Origin: Candidatus Bandiella woodruffii
GTDB lineage: Bacteria; Pseudomonadota; Alphaproteobacteria; Rickettsiales; Midichloriaceae
Assembly: GCF_034359465.1 (NCBI RefSeq)
Contig: NZ_CP110820.1
Span: 736,501-800,500, forward strand
DNA: 64,000 bases
Direction of reading: 5' to 3'
A program made the position numbers and the translations under genes. Below the pieces are notes generated by a model. The model did no database searches. It was not told the DNA's origin and was given only the letters and a program-made list of their open reading frames with translations. Positions within the stretch are counted from its first letter, which is position 1, and the number at the start of each line of letters is the position of its first letter. This document shows, piece by piece, positions 57,820-64,000 of the stretch.

Positions 57820-58623
57820 TTATTTATGTAGGATGGATAGGTAGAATTGATTAATTTTCTGTATATCTAGCCACATAACCTTTTTTTGAGAAGGTTGTCG
57901 TAAAAGATAAGAAGGGTGGAAAATCACAAATGTATCTATGGGCGTGCTTAAATAAACATTCTTGTATTTGAAAGTTTGATTTCTTAGAAGATTCATCGGA
58001 GTTTTCGCATCTAATAATGATTCCACAGCAGTACTACCAACAAGAATGATGATTTTTGGGTTAACAAGAGAAACATGTTTCTCCACAAAAGGTCTGCAGA
58101 TTTTAATCTCTTCTGAAGTGGGCCTGCGATTAGCAGGGGGCCGCCAAAAAATCGTGTTGGTAATATAGCACTTGCTCCTGTCTATGTTTATTGCAGCTAA
58201 AATATTGTCAAGTAATTTACCACTTTGCCCGCAAAATGGAATGCCGTATATATCCTCATTGGCTCCAGGCGCTTCTCCTATTAACATAATATCTGACTTT
58301 GGATTGCCATCGGCAAATACTGTGTTGGTTGCCCCTTTTTTTATGTCTAACCCCTCGTATTGTCTTACAGCCTCTCTTAATTCATCGATTGAATTGCAGT
58401 TATCGGCTAATTGGCTTGTAGTTGGGTTTAATGTTGGTGTTTTAGTTGTTTCGGCCTCTTTATGGATATTGCTTTCCTCTTTACCCAGTTGCTCCTTAGC
58501 AGCTGCAAATCCTGCAGGGAACATAGTGTCTGATGATATTTTGCTGTTAGGTGTTTGATGCATAAAACAATCTACACCAGATTCTATATACCACTCTAGT
58601 AAATTTTTTTTATAAGCATCCAC
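57820..58623 (-). CDS. Uracil-DNA glycosylase, family 4/5-like
   Basis: Removes uracil from DNA. Motif A appears as GEAPGANEDIYGIPFCGQSGKLLD, then YITNTIFWRPPANRRPTSEE and motif B-like FVIFHPSYLLR. In 267 residues I do not see the paired N-terminal cysteines that ligate the 4Fe-4S cluster of classical family 4 enzymes, and tryptophan stands in the FWRPP position; only scattered cysteines remain. The cluster may be modified or absent. Substrate preference is therefore uncertain. Confidence 0.87.
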   Translation of the reverse strand: MDAYKKNLLEWYIESGVDCFMHQTPNSKISSDTMFPAGFAAAKEQLGKEESNIHKEAETTKTPTLNPTTSQLADNCNSIDELREAVRQYEGLDIKKGATNTVFADGNPKSDIMLIGEAPGANEDIYGIPFCGQSGKLLDNILAAINIDRSKCYITNTIFWRPPANRRPTSEEIKICRPFVEKHVSLVNPKIIILVGSTAVESLLDAKTPMNLLRNQTFKYKNVYLSTPIDTFVIFHPSYLLRQPSQKKVMWLDIQKINQFYLSILHK

Positions 58624-58644
58624 GTGTTTTTAGGTCCTTTATGT

Positions 58645-61299
58645 TTAAACGATACTTCCGTGGCAATGTTTATATTTCTTTTTCGAACCACATGGGCATG
58701 GTTCATTCCTTGATATTTTTCCAAAAAATTCTTGGTTACTTTGGGTTTTACCGGAAGCATCAGATAAATTACTGCTCAGCATAGACTCTATTTCATTTTT
58801 ATTCTCAATGGTGTTTTGCATTACTTCTGAGTCGTCTAAAGGAGGTAGGGCATGGGAAATTTGCATTTTTACTGCTGTACTGATTATGCTTTCGTCCAGC
58901 TCAAAGAACATATTTTCAAATAGTTTAAATGCCTCAAATTTATATTCATTTAATGGATCCTTTTGTCCATAAGCTCTCAGACTTATGCCAGTTTTCAATC
59001 TGTCCAACTCATGCAGATGTTCTTTCCAAAATTGGTCCAAGGTCATCAGAAAAACCCTTTTTAATGCCTCATTGAAGAGCTCATCTCCACATTCATTTTT
59101 CTTAACCTCAAGTGTTTTTGTAGTCAGCAGGTCTAATTCTGAAGCGACTTCTTCTTTCGTGGTTTTGTTCTCAAAGCTGAATGGGATGTTATAAATCCTA
59201 TGTATCTCATGCAACATTTCCTTTTTCTGCCATTCTTCTTGGTATGACTTGTCTTGGATAAACTGATCAACCAAGCTTTGGTTTAAAGTTAACACTTTTT
59301 CTTTTAAGATGTCATCAAACCTGGTTTCTTTCATGATACTTAGCCTTTGCTTGTACACAACTTTTCTTTGCTCGTTCATCACATCATCAAACTTAAGGAG
59401 ATTTTTCCTAATTTCATAGTTCCTGGCCTCAACCTTGTGCTGAGCCTTCTCCAAAGATTTATTGATCCACGGATGTTCAATCGCTTCGTCATCTTTCAAG
59501 CCTAACTTACCTAAAAAGTTCCCTATTTTTATTGAGCCAAAAATCCTCATCAAATCGTCTTCCAGCGACAGAAAGAATTTGGTTCTACCATTGTCCCCCT
59601 GTCTCCCAGACCTACCCCTTAGTTGATTGTCTATCCTTCTGGATTCGTGTCTTTCTGTTCCTATTACAAACAATCCCCCGGCCCTTAAAACAGATTCCTT
59701 GTCATTACTAACTTGTTCTTTAATCTTCTCAATTTCTTTCTGCGTGATACCCTCACCCATTTTCTTGATTAGCACTTCCTCATTACCACCTAATTTTATG
59801 TCCGTACCGCGTCCAGCCATGTTGGTTGCGATTGTCACCGCACCAACTTGCCCAGCTTGAGCAATAATTTCTGCCTCAGCTTGATGATATTTAGCATTCA
59901 GCACGTTATGTTTTATACCTTCTTTTTTCAGTAGTTTAGAAATCAGTTCAGATTTTTCAATACTAATGGTCCCTATCAAAATAGGTTGCTTATTTGCATG
60001 TGCAGTTTTAATTTCCTGAATGATTGCGTTATATTTTGCTGCTTCAGTTTTATAAATAACATCGTGTTCATCAATTCTTTTAACGGGAATATTAGTTGGA
60101 ATTGGGATGACCTCAAGTTTATAAATACTTAGAAATTCTCCAGCTTCTGTGATTGCAGTACCTGTCATACCTGCTAATTTTGGATACATTCTGAAGTAAT
60201 TCTGAAACGTAATGGAAGCTAAAGTTTGAGTCTCCTCTTGAATCTTTACCTTCTCTTTTGCTTCAATTGCTTGATGCAACCCTTCCGAATATCTTCTTCC
60301 ATCCATAATCCTACCAGTAAACTCATCAATGATAAGTACTTTGCCGCCTTTAACAATGTAATCTGTATCTAATTTGAAAATTTTATGGGCTTTGATTGCT
60401 TGATTCAAATGGTGCACAATGCTCATATTCTCTATGTCGTAAAGGCTGCTATCACTTTTTATCAGTTGTCTTTGCTTAATTAGACTTTCCATATGCTCAC
60501 TGCCTTGATCGGTCAACACCACAGTTTTGCTTTTTTCATCCAATTCATAGTCTTCTTCTCTCAACAAAGGCATAATATCGTTTATTTTGATATATACCTC
60601 AGAGCTATCAGTTGAGGAGCCAGAGATAATTAGTGGAGTTCTTGCTTCATCGATCAAAATGCTGTCCACTTCGTCTATAATTGCAAAATGGAAATCTCTT
60701 TGAACTAGTGCATCGAGATTATGTTTAAGGTTATCGCGTAAGTAGTCAAAACCAAATTCGTTGTTTGTTCCATAGATGATATCACATGCATAAACTTGTT
60801 TCCTCTCTTGCTCCGGAGTGGAATTGGTTAAACAACCAACGCTTAACCCATGAAATTTAAAGATTTTCCCCATCCACTCAGAGTCTCTTTTTGCAAGATA
60901 GTCATTGACAGTTACAACATGAACTCCATTGCCTGATAAAGAGTTCAAATATGCGGGAAGTGATGATACAAGAGTCTTTCCTTCTCCGGTCTTCATCTCA
61001 GCGATCATGCCATAATGAAGTACCAAACCCCCTAAAATCTGGACATCGTAATGACGTTCGTTCAACACTCTTTTGGCAGTCTCCCTAACAACTGCGAATG
61101 CTTCTGTCAAAATTTGATCAAAAGTTTCTCCACCTTTTAATCTCTCTTTGAACTCTTGTGTCTTCGCTTTTAATTCCGCATCAGAGAGCGTTTGTATATT
61201 TTTCTCTAGATTGTTGATTTTTCTGACTATTGGCATTAGTGACCTCAGTATTTTATCACTTCTGCTGCCAAAGATTTTTTTCGCGATATATTTTAACAT
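58645..61299 (-). CDS. secA: Preprotein translocase ATPase SecA
   Basis: Motor of Sec export. The 884-residue protein has Walker A MKTGEGKTLVS near 102, DEVDSILIDEARTPLIISG near 210, the second-domain MAGRGTDIKLGG and GRSGRQGDNG, and the C-terminal zinc/SecB-binding finger NEPCPCGSKKKYKHCHG. Complete. Together with YajC and FtsY it covers part of the export machinery in this window. Confidence 0.97.
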   Translation of the reverse strand: MLKYIAKKIFGSRSDKILRSLMPIVRKINNLEKNIQTLSDAELKAKTQEFKERLKGGETFDQILTEAFAVVRETAKRVLNERHYDVQILGGLVLHYGMIAEMKTGEGKTLVSSLPAYLNSLSGNGVHVVTVNDYLAKRDSEWMGKIFKFHGLSVGCLTNSTPEQERKQVYACDIIYGTNNEFGFDYLRDNLKHNLDALVQRDFHFAIIDEVDSILIDEARTPLIISGSSTDSSEVYIKINDIMPLLREEDYELDEKSKTVVLTDQGSEHMESLIKQRQLIKSDSSLYDIENMSIVHHLNQAIKAHKIFKLDTDYIVKGGKVLIIDEFTGRIMDGRRYSEGLHQAIEAKEKVKIQEETQTLASITFQNYFRMYPKLAGMTGTAITEAGEFLSIYKLEVIPIPTNIPVKRIDEHDVIYKTEAAKYNAIIQEIKTAHANKQPILIGTISIEKSELISKLLKKEGIKHNVLNAKYHQAEAEIIAQAGQVGAVTIATNMAGRGTDIKLGGNEEVLIKKMGEGITQKEIEKIKEQVSNDKESVLRAGGLFVIGTERHESRRIDNQLRGRSGRQGDNGRTKFFLSLEDDLMRIFGSIKIGNFLGKLGLKDDEAIEHPWINKSLEKAQHKVEARNYEIRKNLLKFDDVMNEQRKVVYKQRLSIMKETRFDDILKEKVLTLNQSLVDQFIQDKSYQEEWQKKEMLHEIHRIYNIPFSFENKTTKEEVASELDLLTTKTLEVKKNECGDELFNEALKRVFLMTLDQFWKEHLHELDRLKTGISLRAYGQKDPLNEYKFEAFKLFENMFFELDESIISTAVKMQISHALPPLDDSEVMQNTIENKNEIESMLSSNLSDASGKTQSNQEFFGKISRNEPCPCGSKKKYKHCHGSIV

Positions 61300-61599
61300 T
61301 TTATATATAAATTTTAAGGTGTGTGCATTTTATCAGAATGGGTAAGCATCTCTAAAATTTCAAAAGATTGCAAACTTTAGCATTTTCAACACATTTTGCA
61401 TCCCCGTTTGTCATTCGCAGATTCAGCTTCTAAAATATGTCGAGCATGATAGCATATTTCTCTCAAATTAAAAATATAAAATACAGTAATTCCCGGAGGA
61501 TTTTTTTGAAATAGCAAGTGCCCCATTCCATCATTGGCATACCCCTCTGGGAATTAATGTCTAAAATGTGTTATTCGCATGGTAGAATAACTATACATG
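61300..61599. other. Intergenic region, no gene seen
   Basis: Upstream of secA (minus strand) and ending at the target duplication TATACATG (61592-61599). It must contain the secA promoter, but I could not single one out. Confidence 0.5.
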
Positions 61600-62402
61600 G
61601 GGAGTGTTTTAAAAGGGATAGGAAAGAAGAAAAGAATGTGATATAAGGAGAGGGAAGGAAAAAAGAAAGGGAAAAATGGAGAAAATAGAATGTAAATATT
61701 GCAAAGGGAAAGAGGTATCAAAAAATGGATATGCAAGGAAAAAGCAGAGATACAAATGTAAGAGTTGTAATAAAAACTTTACAGAAGGAGATGGTAGGAA
61801 GAATTGGAAATATGGTAATAAAGAGAGGAGCATGGTGATAAAGATGTATCTAAATAACTGCGGAATTAGGAGGATAGCTCACATATTAAATATCCCGTTA
61901 AGTACAGTATTTTATTGGATCAAACAAGCAGGGAAAGTAGTAGATGAGATGGTGACGAATCAAAAGATAGAGGGAGATAAGAAGCGTATAGAGATATTAG
62001 AGATGGATGAGCTATATACATACGTCAAAAAAAAGAGAATAAAACAAGAATATGGACTGCTGTCGATAGGGACAGATTCAAAACTGTTGCGTTTAAAGTA
62101 GGTTCAGGTGATAAAGAAAATTACGTAGATTTAGCTCGTGAGCTAGGAGAAAAATACCAAATTCGTTATATGTGTACAGATGGGTATGAGGTCTATTGTC
62201 ATTATAAAATTGCTCAAATACATCTGCAGACAAAGTCTGAAACTTGTTTGGTTGAGAGCTTCAATTCCTCCTTAAGGGATATGCTTGCTAGATTAAATCG
62301 CAAGACTAAACGCTTTAGCAAGTGTTCTGAAATGCTAAGATTATCCCTTGTTTTATTTTTTAACAAAGCTTTAGCTCTTTCTATCTATTTATGAACACTC
62401 CC
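61600..62402 (+). mobile_element. IS1-family element with perfect 8-bp target duplication (803 bp)
   Basis: Ends are GGGAGTGTT and its inverse AACACTCCC. TATACATG occurs immediately before (61592-61599) and after (62403-62410). Contains one transposase in two frames. Insertion between secA and rplU, about 22 bases upstream of a TTGACT that may be the rplU -35 box. Confidence 0.93.
61676..62394 (+). CDS. IS1-family transposase, -1 frameshift candidate
   Basis: Begins MEKIECKYCKGKEVSKNGYA with the zinc finger CxxC...CxxC and HTH (RRIAHILNIPLSTVFYWIKQ). The first frame (to 62101) holds EMDELYTYVKKK; the second, one base back, continues RIWTAVDRDRFKTVAFKVGSGD ... YMCTDGYEVY ... SSLRDMLARLNRKTKRFSK. 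The switch coincides with A-AAA-AAG at 62029-62035 in the right phase, the known dnaX-type slippery heptamer. Either programmed slippage makes the full protein or one A was gained. Confidence 0.85.
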
Positions 62403-62423
62403 TATACATGCACTTTATTTTGG

Positions 62424-62452
62424 TTGACTTTTTTTACATAAACAGCTACACA
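62424..62452 (+). promoter_or_regulatory. Candidate rplU-rpmA promoter
   Basis: TTGACT, 17 bases, TACACA, 31 bases before rplU. The -10 is weak; the position just downstream of the IS insertion makes it of interest. Confidence 0.35.
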
Positions 62453-62483
62453 TGGTTTTATCCTTAACTAAGTGTAAATATAA

Positions 62484-62807
62484 ATGCTAGCTATAATAGA
62501 GACAGGTGGTAAACAATACCATGTAAAAACTGGAGATATAATCAAGGCTGAAAAGCTTGAAGCCAAACATGGTGATATGGTTAGTTTTGATAAAGTCCTA
62601 GCTCTTTATCATGCTGAAGGCGGAGCTTCAGTGGTGTTGGGAGAGCCATACGTTAAGTCTGCAGTGGTGAAGGCTGAGGTATTAGAACAGATGAAGGATA
62701 AAAAAGTGATTGTGTTTAAGAAAAAAAGAAGACACAATTACAGACGTAAAAATGGTCACAGACAAAATCTTACAGTATTAAGAATAACAGCAATAGAGGA
62801 TAAATAA
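62484..62807 (+). CDS. rplU: 50S ribosomal protein L21
   Basis: The 107-residue protein begins [20 protein letters not shown] and ends with the basic [22 protein letters not shown], both L21 signatures. Binds 23S rRNA with L20. One base separates its stop from rpmA. Confidence 0.96.
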   Translation: MLAIIETGGKQYHVKTGDIIKAEKLEAKHGDMVSFDKVLALYHAEGGASVVLGEPYVKSAVVKAEVLEQMKDKKVIVFKKKRRHNYRRKNGHRQNLTVLRITAIEDK

Positions 62808-62808
62808 A

Positions 62809-63057
62809 ATGGCAACGAAAAAAGCTGGTGGTAGTTCGAAAAATGGCAGAGATTCGCATAGCAAAAGACTTGGTTTTAAGAAGTTTGGCGGTGAATCTGT
62901 AATAGCGGGTAATATAATTGTGCGTCAACGTGGCACAAGATTCCACCCAGGTTCTAACGTGGGGCTTGGAAAGGATCATACACTTTTTGCCATGGCGGAG
63001 GGCAAAGTATCTTTCTCTTCTGACAAAAGAAATCGTACGATCGTTTCTGTAGTATAG
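62809..63057 (+). CDS. rpmA: 50S ribosomal protein L27
   Basis: The 82-residue protein begins [22 protein letters not shown] and contains [15 protein letters not shown], diagnostic of L27. Its N-terminal tail reaches the peptidyl-transferase centre. Confidence 0.96.
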   Translation: MATKKAGGSSKNGRDSHSKRLGFKKFGGESVIAGNIIVRQRGTRFHPGSNVGLGKDHTLFAMAEGKVSFSSDKRNRTIVSVV

Positions 63058-63091
63058 GTTGAGTCTACGTTTCTTTTAGTATTAAGCAAAT

Positions 63092-63168
63092 GGGTCTGTA
63101 GCTCAGGTGGTTAGAGTGCACGCCTGATAAGCGTGAGGTCGGAGGTTCGAGTCCTCCCAGACCCACCA
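63092..63168 (+). tRNA. tRNA-Ile (anticodon GAT)
   Basis: Acceptor GGGTCTG/CAGACCC, discriminator A and encoded CCA. Anticodon stem CACGC/GCGTG with loop CTGATAA, anticodon GAT; T loop TTCGAGT. Not part of an rRNA operon, in line with the dispersed rRNA/tRNA genes of Rickettsiales. Confidence 0.95.
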
Positions 63169-63189
63169 TTCATTCGTAAATTGATAAGG

Positions 63190-63240
63190 GGGGTGAGTAG
63201 CGAGCGTGAGGAGTATATTAAAAAGACGCAGAGTATACAA
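63190..63240 (+). repeat. Intergenic repeat, copy H (degenerate)
   Basis: GAGCGTGAGGA and TTAAAAAGACGCAGAGTATA resemble the end of copy E in the same relative order. It covers the start codon and first 11 codons of the lipoprotein gene. Confidence 0.4.
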
Positions 63241-63332
63241 AACAATACTGATCATAATAGCTATCTGTCTGGTGAGCGGATGTGCTAAAAAGTCCGCAGT
63301 TGATGAGTTGTCAGAGAAAGGCTTTTTTCAGT
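63206..63332 (+). pseudogene. Lipoprotein gene, truncated after 42 codons
   Basis: GTG start 12 bases after a G-rich AAGGGGGGTGAG. The product has a basic n-region (MRSILKRRRVYK), a hydrophobic core (TILIIIAICL) and a lipobox VSGC followed by AKKSAVDELSEKGFF. Cut at 63333 by an IS1-type fragment. An envelope lipoprotein is certain in type, but its family cannot be told. The n-region is derived from intergenic repeat H. Confidence 0.55.
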
Positions 63333-63647
63333 GGGAGTGTTTTAAAAGGGATAGGAAAGAAGAAAAGAATGTGATATAAGGAGAGGGAAGGAAAAAAGAA
63401 AGGGAAAAATGGAGAAAATAGAATGTAAATATTGCAAAGGGAAAGAGGTATCAAAAAATGGATATGCAAGGAAAAAGCAGAGATACAAATGTAAGAGTTG
63501 TAATAAAAACTTTACAGAAGGAGATGGTAGGAAGAATTGGAAATATGGTAATAAAGAGAGGAGCATGGTGATAAAGATGTATCTAAATAACTGCGGAATT
63601 AGGAGGATAGCTCACATATTAAATATCCCGTTAAGTACAGTATTTTA
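63333..63647 (+). mobile_element. IS1-family element 5' fragment (315 bp)
   Basis: Identical as far as I can follow to 61600-61914, from GGGAGTGTT to GTACAGTATTTTA, including the transposase start at 63409. Cut by IS6 copy 13. Confidence 0.92.
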
Positions 63648-64000
63648 GGCTCTGTCGCATCTGTAATATGATGCAAAAACTTTCAAATTATTTGTATATT
63701 TTTCCATTAAGCAGTTAGTGAAAGAAATTTATCAAAGTCAGAATTATAATTGTCATTGTCAGCAAGTTGTCCTTTTTTAATCATGTGCAAGAGCTCTATT
63801 CCTGCAATAGTCCTGGCGGCACTTCTAAAGGATTTGAAACCAAGCATCGGTCTAGTTCGTTTCTTTACAAATCTGTGATCGCCTTCTATCCTATTGTTTA
63901 GATATTTGTTATGCCTAATTTCTATTTGGTCTTCTTTAGATAATGGCTTATTGATCGAATTCAAAGCAGAAGTATTAGAGCCACTTTTATCTATATTAAC
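63648..64000 (-). mobile_element. IS6-family element, copy 13 (runs off the window)
   Basis: Starts with the GGCTCTGTCGCATCTG end and holds the transposase C-terminus (stop at 63707) as far as the edge. No lesion is seen in the visible 353 bases. Confidence 0.92.

Noticed and set aside
61554-61833. Minus-strand Phe/Leu/Ser-rich frames opposite the IS1-type transposase (also at 63342-63566)
   Set aside because: They mirror the A/G-rich coding strand of the zinc-finger region and have no independent support.
1-64000. CRISPR arrays, prophage, toxin-antitoxin or restriction systems
   Set aside because: No regularly spaced short repeats, cas-like proteins, phage structural genes or recognisable defence genes were found. 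The repeats present are IS elements, one intergenic family and one tandem duplication.

Overview
The window looks like a piece of the chromosome of an AT-rich, IS-laden alphaproteobacterium, most likely an obligate intracellular member of the Rickettsiales. This is inferred from gene content: large (180 kDa-class) NAD-glutamate dehydrogenase, NDUFA12-like protein next to MlaD and a DUF2155 protein, cytochrome c1, a ccm-type heme pathway, rpoZ-rplI-rpsR-rpsF clusters, an alphaproteobacterial family-4 UDG, few regulators and no plasmid backbone. I cannot place it in a genus from sequence alone.

Layout. 1-3149: minus-strand operon rpmI-rplT-pheS-plsY-mutL (mutL runs off the left edge). 3410-4280: IS1 scrap plus intact IS6 copy. 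4451-7239: htpG-ftsY. 7308-11232: mobile-element island with two IS5-type families, a dead IS1-type transposase, a beheaded nuclease gene, a clipped hypothetical gene and an intergenic repeat. 11501-17117: tig-clpP-clpX-pheT (minus). 17312-24052: dicarboxylate/amino-acid symporter, then a minus-strand run petC-ubiB, rpsF-rpsR-rplI, rpoZ-ccmD-ccmE-PAP2. 24120-30274: second island of nested IS copies around a hypothetical gene with a tandem duplication, tRNA-Leu(GAG), a dNTPase and tRNA-His. 30276-33172: a possible VirB4 remnant, ygfZ, aroK and a frameshifted ribA. 33283-37803: IS6 copies bracketing yajC-fdx-nuoA-nuoB. 38083-51113: typA, holC, NAD-GDH, quinone oxidoreductase, a hypothetical gene and an RND pump. 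51181-52717: three stacked IS6 pieces. 52755-61299: MFS transporter, ppa, trhO, NDUFA12, mlaD, DUF2155, tsaC, UDG, secA. 61600-64000: an IS1-type element with perfect 8-bp target duplication, rplU-rpmA, tRNA-Ile(GAT), a truncated lipoprotein, and further IS pieces.

Most genes are housekeeping: translation (PheS/PheT, L20, L35, L9, S18, S6, L21, L27), protein quality control and export (Tig, ClpXP, HtpG, FtsY, SecA, YajC), respiration (NuoA/B, cytochrome c1, CcmD/E, UbiB, NDUFA12) and envelope lipid handling (PlsY, MlaD, RND). The novelty lies in genome dynamics. One IS6 family occurs 14 times, three with intact transposase. Two half-copies, at 37342-37803 and 52013-52391, overlap by exactly 8 bases and together rebuild a full element, which is best explained by inversion of about 14 kb between two inverted IS6 copies.

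The second highlight is a degenerate intergenic repeat of about 170 bp. Nearly every copy carries an outward-facing start codon and a short conserved reading frame (M-T-T-P-x-F-Q-V-x-G-V-Y). In two places (ygfZ and a lipoprotein gene) that frame runs directly into a gene and supplies its N-terminus. No CRISPR array, defence system or prophage was found.
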